Both the position numbers and the translations under genes were made by a program. DNA of 64,000 bases, taken from Tethya wilhelma. Taxonomy: Eukaryota; Porifera; Demospongiae; Tethyida; Tethyidae. The stretch is taken from contig CAXIPT010000002.1 of assembly GCA_964030475.1 (NCBI GenBank), positions 1,066,519-1,130,518 of the forward strand, given 5' to 3'. The notes under the pieces were generated by a model. That model was not told the DNA's origin and searched no databases. It saw nothing but the letters and a program-made list of their open reading frames with translations. This document shows, in pieces, positions 24,801 through 36,520 of the stretch. Position 1 is the first letter of the stretch. Each line of letters opens with the position of its first letter.

Positions 24801-25665
24801 AATAGACCTTAGGAATCTCATCCAGGAAAAAAATAGAGCTGAAAAAGAATTGAAAGCATTGAATGATGAAATGGTATGTCAGATTAAACATGCAGGCATT
24901 GCATGATACTACAAAGGAATGAATTAAGACTTAATTAGTACTCATTGCATTTTTTTAATGTGGTGCAATAATATATTATTATCATCACAGCAATAGTATA
25001 ATTAATTTTCAGTGAGAACTAATACACCTCAGACTATGACAGTAGGGATCATAACATTAATTTTTTTTACAAGACCAACTTTCCAATTCACACATGTACA
25101 TGTATAGCCTGGAGAAGCTATTGAGCTCCTGAAGACTTGCCGCACATCAGCAGATGCCCTACAAATACATGTTGTGCTGCTCAATGCCAAGAAGAAAGTA
25201 GTTGACCTTTGCAAGAACTACACCTATGAAGTAGAAGTACCACAGCTTAAAACGGCCACAATAATAGATCTAAATAATAGTACAGTTTGTATGGATTGCT
25301 GCCAGATATGTGATAAGAACTGTGGTGTAACCGATAGCAACAAAATCGTTGATTGTTGTCTCATCGATAGCAGAGGATACTGCAGACAAAGTCCCTGTGA
25401 GTGCCATCATTCCAGACATAGGAGCCTAGCCGACTCAATTTGTGAGGTCACTACTAGGACCGAGGTGCGGACCATTGACAAGCTCAAGGAAGCCTATGAG
25501 GAGGCTGAGATAGAAATGTCTGCTTTGAGAGAGGAGGTTACCAGAAGCAAACAACAACTCGAGGTACATTTTCAAGAGCTATGTGACAAATATAAAAAGT
25601 CTAGTGTTAGTGATGAAGGTAGTATTTGCAAGGCCATTAGGTTGGCTGAACAAGCTCTAGCATAA
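16521..25665 (+). CDS. Paralogue B: glycogen-binding module, Death domain, coiled-coil, Cys/His-rich protein
   Basis: Fourteen exons join in one frame to 927 residues: 16521-16645, 16755-16854, 16925-16970, 17039-17146, 17573-17643, 19716-19787, 19914-19979, 21430-21492, 22688-22762, 22885-23407, 23552-23806, 23928-24352, 24577-24873, 25108-25665. Residues 9-90 are an AMPK1_CBM/CBM48 module (GSFDDW, QYKYIVDGEW, NNAVTV; sugar-contact W, K, W, N kept). 91-150 basic/acidic linker. 151-242 four mini-exon repeats of the type DTAAQPPI...PASSSTAK. 243-416 an unrecognised domain on one large exon. 417-501 Death domain (VVDWFSLGVQLSIPD, MMLIEWGH, TPTWGKLVKAL). 502-742 coiled coils. 743-927 Cys/His-rich module (VCMDCCQICDKNCG, CECHHSRHRS) and a final coil. 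No enzyme motif. Predicted cytosolic scaffold that could link glycogen or another alpha-glucan to Death-fold signalling; role is inference. The donor after exon 7 (gttggt) is weak. Confidence 0.85.
17270..17322. mobile_element. 53-bp insertion with 9-bp target duplication
   Basis: tagcctcgttc ... gaacgaggcta are 11-bp inverted ends. The flanks gaaaacaag at 17261-17269 and 17323-17331 are a perfect 9-bp duplication. It sits in the intron between B exons 4 and 5 and has no counterpart in A. A 9-bp duplication suits Mutator-like elements (family knowledge). Confidence 0.75.
17790..18760 (+). repeat. Intronic copy of the A-intron repeat unit
   Basis: Shares the gcataataagc/acccttgtct landmarks and the segment gtgggtcatcacctgaacat plus ggagaatgaagattgaaaat with the units at 6735-10040 in paralogue A. 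Here it is a single copy. Confidence 0.65.
18780..18808. repeat. (TTA)n microsatellite
   Basis: About nine TTA units inside the long fifth intron of paralogue B. Confidence 0.9.
20499..20582 (+). repeat. Near-perfect intronic hairpin (37-bp arms, 10-nt loop)
   Basis: The arm at 20499-20535 (starts CCCCACATTCAATAAG) pairs with 20546-20582 at 34 of 37 positions around the loop acgcttgaga. It lies on the sense strand of the intron between B exons 7 and 8. It could be a pre-miRNA-like stem or a short foldback transposon; no target duplication is obvious. Confidence 0.7.
20750..21300. other. Less AT-rich intronic segment, unassigned
   Basis: Between B exons 7 and 8 the base composition is less AT-rich than its surroundings. 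Two short plus ORFs (20804-21016, 21021-21275) have no recognisable content. It may be a fragment of an inserted element. Confidence 0.3.
21622..22010 (+). mobile_element. R1, truncated copy (outer part only)
   Basis: Starts tcatacgtacggtagtatgt and follows the R1 outer part (cactcgtagagagcactag; ttgctcaaaagctctt) to about 22010, without the foldback. In the intron between B exons 8 and 9, same orientation as the gene. Confidence 0.75.
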
Positions 25666-25734
25666 TGATTAATACTGGAATTGCAGAATCATATGATGTG
25701 ATTTAGTTGAGCCCATGCATGCATGCATCAACAC

Positions 25735-25740
25735 AATAAA
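25735..25740 (+). terminator. Polyadenylation signal of paralogue B
   Basis: AATAAA 70 bp after the stop at 25665, preceded by a GCAT repeat. Confidence 0.65.
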
Positions 25741-26154
25741 TTATGTGGCCAATTCTATAATTTTTTGATTTGTAGGCGTACTTATTACCATTATGCACAC
25801 AGTATTGTTATTATAGTTGGTGTTTTTTACATACATAATTATAATAATAAATTATGTAGTTATTACTAATGGCTCTCATTGTTTTGTTCTCCATACAAGT
25901 AATGCTATAAAACAATAATTGTTATGTTTATTTTTGTGGTGTCTAGTTTATAATACTAGCTTAGCTGTAAACAAGATTATACTATAATATTATAACAGCA
26001 GTGGGCATGAAATGAACTAATATCACAGGACTATTATTATAATCTATGCTTATGAATTACATTCTTAATTGGCAGATTTTTGACAATTTGGAAAAAGATA
26101 GATGAGAATTGGCTTGTCAATGACATAATTTAACAATGCTTGATAGGGAGAGTA

Positions 26155-26192
26155 GATGTGTGTGTGTGTGTGTGTGTGTATGTGTGTTATGT
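26155..26192. repeat. (TG)n microsatellite
   Basis: Short TG run in the spacer after paralogue B. Confidence 0.85.
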
Positions 26193-26296
26193 ACGTGATT
26201 CAGTTACCAACTTGCACTTTTGTAACTTTGGTACACTGTCATTATGTAATTTGAAATTTCTCATCCCCAATTTTTAAAAAGTTTGCAAATTATATA

Positions 26297-27140
26297 CAGT
26301 GTTCCAAATGAAGAGAGCAAACTTTTCGAATTTGGGTTATTTGCCACTTAACTTAGCAAAACTAAGTAGGGTTGGGTTCTACATAATGAAATTAGATAAT
26401 TTGATTATCAGAGAAATTAATAAAAGATGGGCGGGGCTATCATGTGACACCTCTGCAGCTGTATGGGTTCTTTTATTGAGGTGATTTTTAAAAAGCTTTT
26501 AGCATTTTTCTTCTACAAACCTTGGAGTTAAGCTCTGAATTTTCTTTCCAGGATAATATCCTCTGAAGTGCATATTCACGGTAAATATGGGTTCTTAACT
26601 CAAAAGTCATTTTTCTAGATAACCAAAAAATCAAGTTTTAGAGGGGTAAAAGTTTTTAGCATTTTATTTCTGCAATCTTGTGAGTTAAGCTCTGATTATT
26701 TCAAATAAGATAGTAGACATGTTGGTTTATTGATGCATGTAAAAGTTGAGCTTTTTGCACACTCTGCTTAGTGTTTGAGTTGAAGGAAAGTAGTTAGCCT
26801 GCTTTACAGCCATTTTAATGATGTAATATGATGTCATAAGTGTAGTGTGCAGTTATCTGATGTCATTAACCACAACATGTTTACTATAATAATGTGCAGC
26901 TGCTATTGTGCAATACCTTGTAGTAAATTGTCATTAATTCATTGTGATGTCATCAAAATGGTAAGAATGTATTACTGCTATACTAAACTTTGCCAAAACT
27001 ACTGGCTACAGACAGCTAAAGTATTTTGATGGTAGATGAATGCTTAACTAGTGAAATTTTGTGTAAAATTCAGCTCCATTTTGGATTGGGTAAAAATTAG
27101 AGCAAGATTAAAAAATTTGCTCTCTTCATTTGGAACACTG
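26297..27140. mobile_element. Mariner-like MITE, TA target site
   Basis: The 24-25-bp ends CAGTGTTCCAAATGAAGAGA.. (26297) and the exact inverse ending ..GGAACACTG (27140) are perfect inverted repeats, each flanked by TA (26295-26296, 27141-27142). CAGT ends and TA duplication fit Tc1/mariner. The 844-bp interior has only short unrelated ORFs, so it is non-autonomous. Confidence 0.8.
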
Positions 27141-27619
27141 TAAGTTGTTATTTTATGTCTGGAAGAGAGTGTACCACAAGAATGTATAATCATGAAGGAT
27201 GTTCCCTAAAATCAACACCTAAGTTTAGTAATTAGCCCTGCCAATCATAAAACATCTCACCATTAAGTTTCGACCATCGGGAAGAAGCTACGTATAGATA
27301 GGAAATGGTAGACCTATAATATGGAGTCAATGAACTAGCAGATGGGAAAGGCAGAAACGGCTATAATGATGATACTTCTAAGCAGCTAGAATCTCTTAGA
27401 CGAGTAGCACATGACTTACGTGTACCCAATGCTGATCAACTAAACTGGACACTGATTGTGTCATCAACTTCTCAGGTACATTAAAATGAACACTACTGTC
27501 CTTGATTCTACTTCATGACAAGACTTCATACATGACAAGTGTATTTGGCCTCCTAATACCCAAAACAGCAAAAGAATTCAATTAATTTAAGCATCTGCGC
27601 ATAGGGAACAAGCCTTGAT

Positions 27620-28720
27620 TGAAGACTTTACAAGATCTAAAGGCCTTTAGCTTTGTCCAGAGAAGTGTGCTGTTCTGGTGTCTGGTAACGGCTCCCTGAC
27701 TAGCGCAAACTTCACAATTGGTGACATCTGTTTACCGTCCCAAACCTCAGTGAAGTGTCTGGGCGTCTGGTGGGACTACTCGCGTCTCCACTTCCAGCAA
27801 GCTCTTAATCATTGAAAGGAGCAACAAGGCTCATGCCTCTTTCTTCTCACATGGGGATTTGGGAGCCTTCCATGGCCTGCTCAATCCTTTGTCCTCATTC
27901 AGTGCTGTGTCATTCCAGTCCTGATGTATGGATCTAAAGTGTGGACTCTGAATTCCATGCTCTTGCAGAAGCTTGAATCTTTTCAGTCTGAATTGGGTAA
28001 ACGTGTTCTAAAACTGCCCAAATTCACCTCAAATACCGTCCCATTACTACTCTGAACTGGCCCACAATGTGCTGCAGAATTTTGTGCAGTAAATTATACT
28101 AGATTAGCCAGGAAAATGCAAGAGTTCAACTCAATCGCTGCTTCAGATAACTCCACTCTGAGCATTGTCAAGCAGTGTATATAAGTTCCTTGAAGAGAAA
28201 CTACACCCTTCCTGCAACATTACTGAGGAGGTCCTCAGCCAATCACATCCAACCTACAACATTAAGGATCTGAAGAAACAGGTCATTGACATAGACAGAG
28301 AGCGAACTTTACCCATTTCTGAGAACCACGCCTCTCTAAAGTATGCATGTCCTTATCGTGGCCAAGCAGAAGGCATGGATGAGATGTTACTCTTGAACAT
28401 GGAATAGATGGCTCAAGTACAGCTCTATAGCTACTCTCAAACGTCTATGTATGACCGTATTTAATGACAGAGTCTGCCCTGTGTAAATGATTGTGATTGT
28501 ATTATTCCAGAACAGACTCCCATGTGCAACCATTTCATCACAGAACACACTAATATACCTCCTGAATGTAACCCAGACTTCTTTGTTGAGTGTATCACCT
28601 CTATCCATGAAGACACTGAACTTTTTGCATTTGTGTCAGTCATTCAATGTTCATTTTCCTTTTTAAAACCACATGTTCTTACATGTCCTTGTCCTGTTTT
28701 TTTATGTCCGTCATGATTGT
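27620..28720 (+). pseudogene. LINE reverse-transcriptase C-terminal remnant
   Basis: Translation in shifting frames gives the thumb and tail of a non-LTR retrotransposon: VKCLGVWWDYS, then VLMYGSKVWTLNSMLLQKLE, FQSELGKRVLKLPKF, and KFLEEKLHPS...NIKDLKKQVIDIDR. Several stops and frame changes interrupt it (for example after KLPKFTSNTVPLLL). The fingers and the catalytic palm are missing. Plus strand, inactive. Confidence 0.75.
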
Positions 28721-28839
28721 ACATTTTCACTCACATGCCAAGGAATTTTTTTTTGTAAGAGTCATATGTCTCTTTCCCTTCCCTTGGGGTAATATTATTA
28801 AACTTAAACATAAACCCTCAGAAAAGGCGGCCTCTCGAA

Positions 28840-29900
28840 GAGACTTGGTGAGTGTATTTGTCAGTGCTAGTTTTTACTACCGAAGTCGCAATTTCACACT
28901 TTCAGTCTCGAGTGACAAGATGAGTTATAACTACAACACGCTCCTAGGAGTCAAAACTAGACGGCACAAGGATACAACCCAGGGAATTATATGGGGGCAG
29001 TCACGAACCCTTACGTGACTCCTCCTCTGAGTACGAGTGGGACCTCAATGGCTCAGGCCAGGGTTTTTCAACCCGGACAGGCAGTAAGTGGGAATGGACA
29101 TTGCCCATATCCCAGACTGCAGTAAGCGGGAATGGTTTTATCCAGATCCCAGACTGTCTCACCATCTGATTGCTCTCTTCCCCATGTAGGATCAGTCTAA
29201 TTCTGCTGTGCCACAAGGCACTGGGGGTCCAGAGTTCAATAGATCAGACACTGCTCACAGTGAGCAGGAACAGTATGCATTAAGGCTTAGCCCATCATAC
29301 TGCTATAATTTCCCACAGAATCCACAGAACTCTGCGGGGGTCCAGAGTACAAAACCAGACACTGCTCACAGGTCAAGAGAGCTCTGCAGGGGTTCAGGGT
29401 GCAATTGATTATAATGGCTTACCAAGCTTGGAACCCACCCTTAGCTCTGTCAATGCCTAGCTCCACAACTAAGGGCAATAGAAGGAGAGATGATGAACCA
29501 CCCAAGGGTAGGAACACCCGGTATTTTGATCTAGAGTACATAGAGCTGGAGTCAGAGAGCTGGAGTCAGAGGAAGAGGATGAGGAGCCGATTCTAGATCT
29601 GGCCGAACTTTTGAATCTTGACTGTTTTTATGAAAGGACAAGGAAAAAGCTCCCAGAGCCAATTAAGGAATACGCTCAGAAGAATTTTTTTTCCTGCCTA
29701 AAGGGTAGTTTGAGGAAGGCAAAATGAGCAGGGAGAATCCACTTCCAGACTCAACTGCCCTGCAATGCTTGAAGACAGATGATGCTACTAAGGATTTTAT
29801 GGGGAAGTCCTTCCCTAAGAAATTGGACAATATACCTATATAAGCGCATCCAATCCTAGGTGAATGCAGCAGCAGCACCAGGACTGAGGGATCTGAGGCT
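28840..29900 (+). pseudogene. Gag-like retroelement remnant with internal short repeats
   Basis: Open pieces such as ILDLAELLNLDCFYERTRK then a frameshift and DSTALQCLKTDDATKDFMGK resemble the gag region of DIRS-type elements (recollection, weak). Short tandem pieces recur: cagtaag(t/c)gggaatgg with tcccagactg at 29081-29155, and gggggtccagagt...agacactgctcacag at 29223 and 29334. Not intact in any frame. Confidence 0.35.
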
Positions 29901-30005
29901 TCTCTAGGCCTTGTGAAATTATTTACCTATTATTCTATTCTTGAATTTTTAATTCTTCACCCTATTATTCTTTTTTATAATCCCTATTATTCTCAATAAT
30001 TGAGA

Positions 30006-30771
30006 ATACATGCATTATACTCTGCTGTTTCCCTTGAGCACACCCCAATGCAAACGCGTTAGCAAAGAATCTTGCTGATGGGAATAGCACAAGAGAACAA
30101 TTATTAATTAATATTCTTGATGATTCACCATAATAATACACGTACAAAATGATTATAGTGAGCAGTAATGCAATTACGTATGACTGTAAAATGTGGTGTA
30201 ACAACTAAAACATCTAAACATGTCTGTAGTTATATTGGAACATTGTAGATAATTCAACATAATCTTCAAGAGCTGACTCTTGTCGAGAGGAAAAACTATT
30301 TGTCAGAATTGAGAACACAAGCTCTGAAGCGGCAAATGTAGACTGTATCAGTACAACCAACTGAAATGCAGCAGCCCAGTGAGGAAGCTCATGTGCATGT
30401 GATTTCCACTAGTGAATTACATCAACCCTGCTAGAAACATCTTTGGCAGTTGCCATGTAATAAAGAAGTTCTGATTATCCACACAGTCTAAAAATGAAAA
30501 AAGAATGAAGGCTTTCAATGTCACTAGTACTTGGTTTCAATTCTTCAATCTTAGATGGTGAAAAATAACGTACTGCCTTGAATGCATTGAGATTGGGTTT
30601 CAAGTCACTGTCAAACTTTTGTTTAAAGTAGACATACGCAGGCTTAACGCTTTCTTTGGCATACAGTAACAGCATTTGTTCTCTTGTGCTATTCCCATCA
30701 GCAAGATTCTTTGCTAACACGTTTACATTAAGGGGGTGCTAAAGGAAAACAGCAAAGTATAATGCATGTAT
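30006..30771. repeat. Inverted duplication of a 95-bp segment
   Basis: 30006-30100 (atacatgcattatactctgc...) and 30676-30771 are inverted copies at about 88% identity. The right arm belongs to the hAT-like remnant below, so the left arm looks like an inverted duplicate of that coding piece rather than a transposon end. Confidence 0.65.
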
Positions 30772-31143
30772 ATGCCTATAAGCCTCCAGAGCAAGTGCAC
30801 CATCTCCTTCAAGTGTATAAGTTGCTTTCACAAATGGCTCCATTGTATCTATGCATGGTTATTGCAAGCTCTATCAGTAGCTTCCTACTTTTTGCATCAT
30901 CATTAGTAATATCTAGCATCTTGCTTGTAGTGACACGTGGTAAATCAGAACTTTTAAGGAATGAAGTTACATGCATCGCCAAAAGCCTTAAATAATTATG
31001 TGGTGCATAACTTCAAATCTACTCCACCACCTCGTAGCCAAGTAAGGAGTCGGCAATCCAGTTAGTGTTCTCCATTGAAGTCTTGCTTTTGGACTGTGAG
31101 CAAACAACGAAATCCATGCTTTAGTAAAATTCATCTAAGAATG
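30475..31143 (-). pseudogene. hAT-like transposase C-terminal remnant
   Basis: Reading the minus strand: RLQWRTLTGLPTPYLATRWW then, after breaks, EPFVKATYTLEGDGALALEA, LAKNLADGNSTREQMLLLYA and NAFKAVRYFSPSKIEELKP. This order (TRWWSRFE, then ATYTLEGDG, then AFKA-x-R-x-F-x-P) is that of hAT-related transposase-derived proteins common in invertebrates. Stops and frameshifts lie between the pieces. The upstream end is cut by the N at 31144. Confidence 0.6.
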
Positions 31144-31144
31144 N
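31144..31144. other. Single N (assembly gap)
   Basis: An undetermined base precisely between the hAT-like remnant and a foldback copy whose left 28 bp are missing. Confidence 0.9.
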
Positions 31145-31484
31145 TGTAGGAATGGGCAGTGCGGTAAAAAGCAATGAAACAAGGCAAGTCTCTGAATTTC
31201 GGCACATGACTACTTCATTTTCATGAGTCAATTGCAAGTTTGAATTCCATCATTCAATGATAATTATCAGCCATTTGGCTCATGAGTCAATGCAGCAATC
31301 ACTTGATCAATTCAGATAAAGTAACAAGCATGTAGAGTGTAGGTACACAGTAGCGTATGAGAGTTGAGTACAAAAATTGAAGTAGTCATGTGCCGAAATT
31401 CAGAGACTTTCCTTGTTTCATTGCTTTTTACCGCACCCCCCATTCCTACACTTCTCATTTTTATAAAATTTTTATTATACTTGT
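31145..31484. mobile_element. R1 foldback, solitary copy
   Basis: gtaggaatgggcagtgcggt at the left is inverted at the right (...ccgcaccccccattcctaca). Arms are about 80-105 bp, with the sub-family ends gcaatgaaacaaggcaagtc. The R1 outer part is absent on either side. Confidence 0.75.
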
Positions 31485-33930
31485 AAATCTAATAAGTGAA
31501 TGATATGTTGGGATAATTAAGCCTCTCCAGGTGCACAGCATGTGCAGACAATTATGGTGATTTTTTTCTGTGTGTCTGTTACTAAATTAATTTCTGTTCT
31601 TATGATAACAAAAGTTGCTCCTCTTTGCCTTAGCCATAAATTTGCTCCTGCATGGCCAAGATGGATGTAGCAGATAGTGCTGGGTTGGAAGTTTATTGTT
31701 CAATACTTCGAATGCACCAAGACACTGCCTGCATGGTCATACTACAGACTCTGTAATATGGTCCACAGAGCAGAGAGCTGAGTTCCTTACTATAGGGACC
31801 TGGGTCGTCATAGCCCTGGCAGATGACAAGTTGGGTACTATACAGAGGCAGAGTCAACTGGTACTCTCAACCAGCCCAATGAAGTTACACTCAAATCAAA
31901 CCTGGCTACTCACCAGGTGAGGGAACTTCCAAAGAGCTGGTTTGGTCATGTCTCTCATTAAGCCTTGGCATGTGTGTAGCACATGCAGAGGTTTTCAGTA
32001 TATAGTGGTGTGCGTGTGTCTGTCTGTTACGAGATAATTGAAGAATGGTAACTTGACATTTGGAAGTAGAAGGTACGTATGTTCATTAAATTTAATTGTG
32101 AAATATTAGCATCTTTTAAAAGCTGTAGTTTTTGCATGAAATCTGAGGCTTTGTGCTTCCCTAAGTGCTTAAGCCTAAGTGCTAAAAGCTGGAACAGGTA
32201 ACTCAAGTCTTGTAAGTTAAATCTAGTGAGTATATTAAAACACTCAACACTATGTAGAACTACATGTATACACATGATTGTGGCGAATATATTCAAGAAG
32301 AGCCAGCGGTGTTGACTCCATGAGTCAGTGGTCTCACTAGCTACTTGCTCAGTGCAGTATAATTGAGTCTTAGCTGAATCATCATACATGCAATTATCTG
32401 CATTGATCTTATAGTATTAAATCAGTGTTCATCATTCACTAATGACTGCCAGTTTTACAGAAATTATCATGTTACTTCTACATAATATGAGTCGACAAGA
32501 CAAGTCTGCAGATGAATTGGTAGTCTCACAAATTTACCAGACTGCACCGATCGAGGCTTAGCTATGCACCATCAGTCCCTTCATTAATCGAGTTGCTCAA
32601 TACAAGGTGAAAAGCTAGTGCCTTCTCAGACTGTCAGTTATTAATTTCTCTACTCATGGAAGTGAGCAGTCAACGCTGTGTCGAGATAAAAGTTTGGTTA
32701 CTCTAGAGATTTCTGCTAATCATTCATGACTTTGCTGACTTACAGGAACATTTCCGATTTTACCAGATCCTCAGAGAAGCGAGGGGTCTGGGCACGAGAC
32801 TACTTCTAGCTCCCCCTCCCCTCCTCCTCTCTGATTTTTTCTGGAGAGTTAGTGACTCTGAGCTTGGGACTACCAGCAAAACCAAATATGATGGCAACCC
32901 ATTATGTACTCTCACCCCTTTTCCCTTCCAGACCCTATGCTTTGAACCTGTTGCCTAGAAACAACTACTGTCTGAGTCCACTCATCCTTGTAACAACCCC
33001 ACAGCCATCAAATATTGATTACCAGTTACAAACATAATTAAGTTGAATACAAAGAACAGTTATATACAATAATCTAGTAATTATGTCGTTCAAGAGCATA
33101 TACATTAGTTGGGGTGAGCTTGAGCGAGCCCGTACGTCGGGCCATCTGTCTGTCTGTCATCGTTTGGTTTTGTGTGTTCACCTAGACTTATGCACATGCA
33201 CGAGTAATGCATATGGTACATAGTACGGGTCAATCATTATGTTAGCTAGAATTATATTGAGAGAGTTAAGAAATCAGAGGCAGCTAGAGCAGAACAGTTG
33301 AGAAATAATTCAGCTGATAGCTAGAGGTTGTAAAACTTAGACAGTAACAAGATAGATGCTAAGCACATCTTATGAGAGAAAGGACACAGAAATAGGTCAA
33401 CAGTAGTGCCCATGCAACAGAACGATAGGCAGAAACAAGGAGAAAAACGGTGATATCAACATACTGTCAAAGGGTAAGAGATACCAAGTTGTGAAAATAA
33501 TTACATCTCGATTGCAATCCTTTCTGTAAGTTGACCTCTGATGTTCACATTTGAACACTTTCAGTTTTGAACTTGGAGTATTGATGAGGTAGTTATACAG
33601 GTCGGGATACTTTACTGATGGCCAGTGTTAGCATACTTTTTTTAAGCTGCAAATTATTAGTCTCCCAATGATGAATCTTCCAAGTACATCGACTTTCACA
33701 TTGTACCTCACTTTATAGCAATTAAGCTGGTCTAGCTCTTCAGTGTATTTTGACATTGTACTACGCATAGATCGACTCATTCTGGAAAGTCTTGTCTTGT
33801 AAAGCACAACCAGCTTGATGCCTCATGGTGTGGCAGCTGCATCTGTCTCAGTAGTGTTAGCTCCCAAGCTCTTCAGCACATGGTAGTGGAGATGTCGGAC
33901 GTTGTGCTTCTGTGTGGACTACTGGCGTCT
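31485..33930. other. Unassigned spacer
   Basis: Holds short ORFs without recognisable content, including plus 31696-31920 (74 codons) and minus 32027-32389 (120 codons, Leu-rich, no motif). Near 32760-32830 is a diverged end of the 4523-4943 MITE. Likely old insertions. Confidence 0.4.
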
Positions 33931-33942
33931 GAATGCAGTGAC

Positions 33943-34165
33943 ACACAATTCCCTCTTCCACGCATTGATGATCTTCTCGACCAAATGCATGGTAAGAAGA
34001 TCTTCTCCACACTTGATGTGAAATAGGGGCTACTGGCAGATCAAGGTTCAGCCAGAGTCACAAGAGAAGACACCATTTGTAACCTTTGATGCCCTTTATG
34101 AGTTTAAGGTCATGCCTTTTGGCTTATGTAATGCACCGTCCACCTTTCAGCGGCCTAACATTGTC
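33943..34165 (+). pseudogene. LTR-retrotransposon (Ty3/gypsy-like) reverse-transcriptase fragment
   Basis: The plus strand reads FPLPRIDDLLDQMHG, KKIFSTLDVK, then (after an in-frame stop and a one-base shift) GYWQIKVQPESQEKTPFVTF and FKVMPFGLCNAPSTFQR. These are the first palm motifs of gypsy-type reverse transcriptases. The YxDD block and all other domains are missing. Confidence 0.75.
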
Positions 34166-34169
34166 GCTT

Positions 34170-35657
34170 CAAATGTATGATTCATGGTTTATTTGTACCA
34201 ATATTCTAGGGGCTGATATGCATTGGATTAATTAATTAAAGTCCAAAGTGTAAACTTGGCAAGGGAAACAAAACGATGCATGGGGTTGGGGGGCAATTAA
34301 ATCTCGTGAATTCTGTAATGCTCTTCATTTAGAATAAAGAGGGTGTTAGACATCTCTTATAATCATGTCCCAATGTTGACCGTCATCATATAATCAGTAC
34401 AGCAATGAGAGTTGAAATAGCTGCCTTTTTGAAATGATGTTTAAGAGGGTTAATTTTTGTTATTAGAGAGGTGAGAGATATGTACAATCATGTGCATGCG
34501 TGGGACAAAAAAAAACTATACTCTGTATCATTCCCACAATAGCACTTGTGAGTGCATCTTTCAAGGGGGCAGTCTCCATGTCTGCTAGATGTTTTGACAA
34601 CATGAGGATCTTGTCCATTTACCTTCATGTGAGCCCATAGTCGATATTGAGGCAATGTCCATTTGTCTATAGGCCATGGATTTCACGTAGTTACTGTGTA
34701 TTTCAGTTTCCCTAGCAGTACGCTTAGAAACACTTCCAGATTCCTCTGCATTGTCTGCCTCTTCTGCTTTCCTCTTTCTCCCCTATTTTTTCGCTAGATC
34801 ATCTGAGCTAGACTTTCCCTCACACCAAACAGTGATTTCATTATTCATCTTAAAACCCTTATGCTTGTACATGGCATCCAAAATCTTTATCATTTTCAAC
34901 GTTTTCCAGTGACAATATAGCCACACTCTAACTCAGAAAGAGGGGGCAATTTCTCCTCAAAAGTGCATCATGCCACACTTCTGTGATAAATTTAGTTGTT
35001 TTGTACAGGGCTAATGATGTGCACCAAGTAGTCAAGTTGTGTATAGGGTAGTGGAGAGTTTGCAACACCCACATGAATAAGATTGATCACTATTCTAATT
35101 AATGCCAATCATATTCCCTACCATAGCTAGTATAGGTTCTTCTTGGAGCTAGAGTAAATACATGTAGTCTGATACACAAACATTCCTGTGAATTAATAGG
35201 AAAGATAGAGGGCTGTTGACTGAAAGATGGTGTGCTTGATTTCCACTAGAGCGGCAGTATGAGAATCATTTTGCAGACCTGATGAAATGAAAGACCTTGA
35301 GATGGATAGGCTTGGCTGATAATGACGCCATCTAAAGTCCTGTTGGGATTGTTGTGAGGAGTGTAGCTATCCATGATTTACAACTAGTATGAGAACATAG
35401 CATTGAGTACAAAGTACACGTTTAGTTTTGGTACACACATGTGTAAACTAAGTGGTGGAATTATCTAATTATAATACAATGTGTGGTTGTAAGGCTAAGT
35501 CATCTTGCTGTGCAAAGGTCTAGAAAAGCACTGTAATAGTTCATGTGCTATCACTTGCATCTGATCCTCCATCCATCCTTCAGTTCTATTGAGAGTGATC
35601 CTGGCAATGGTAACTCTGACCCGACCTCATGTCTGTTTGGCATGCAGAAGAGAGGGT
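34170..35657. other. Unassigned, probably old element sequence
   Basis: No frame longer than about 60 codons is meaningful. The minus strand near 34560-34950 has Lys/Glu/Ser-rich pieces broken by stops. I cannot name a family. Confidence 0.35.
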
Positions 35658-36059
35658 ACCCACCTCCTCCCAGGAGAGTTCCACCACTAATGAGGACCCC
35701 CCAATGGTTTGGGGTTAGCCCGGGTGCCTGAAACTGTTATAACTCCGGCCCCAATGCATGATGGCTCCCCATCCCAAGGGAAGCAGTCCCCACAACTGCC
35801 TCCCCCCAAGCCACCCCCACAGACATGTACCCTCTCGCAACTAACTGCCCTTCGACCATACACCCCATATTTATAATTATTGTTATTTTCTTCTTCTCCT
35901 TCGAATACATAATTATGCTATGATAAGACCAAGCTAAAAACAAAAAGCCATACACAACCAAGAATATTACAATATACAGCGCTCACTTAACTAAAACTAT
36001 CAGCAAATAATAGGAGAGGAAACCATGTATTGCACCAAATATAAGCAGTCACACTCTAG

Positions 36060-36520
36060 AGACTAGTGTCTCCCGAGGGATATGAACGTACAACTGATAT
36101 GCTGTACTTTTCCAACATCCCAATGTCTTTAGTAAGAGTCTTCAAATCCAGCTACCACCACTCTGTGGTCGCCTAGCTCAATTCTAAAACTGTGTCCAAA
36201 ATAGTGAGCAACATCCACCCCCTGCAATTTGAGAACTGCCAGATCTCACCAACATTTCCCTGAGAGGAGAGTACCTAAGTACCATACTTATTACTAAACC
36301 TGCACTGAAGAGATTTCCAAAATCTGCAGGTAACATATGGCAGATAAATAACCCTTGATAGTTCCATACTGCAGTCCCTCTAGCAGGAATGCCATAAATG
36401 TATACATACGCAGCTGATTCAGGCTCAAAACGGAGTCAATTTAGTTACCTACCTTACAAAACTGCAAGTAGTGACTCTGGCCACTAGCATACACCCTCTG
36501 CAGTGCACTGTTGACCAAGT
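36060..36520 (-). pseudogene. Tyrosine-recombinase N-terminal remnant, unit 1
   Basis: Downstream on the minus strand the pieces YASGQSHYLQFCK, LRMYTFMAFLLQYGTIKGYL and SAICYLQILE match the core-binding part of tyrosine recombinases of DIRS-type elements. Stops interrupt it and the catalytic half is absent. Confidence 0.45.
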
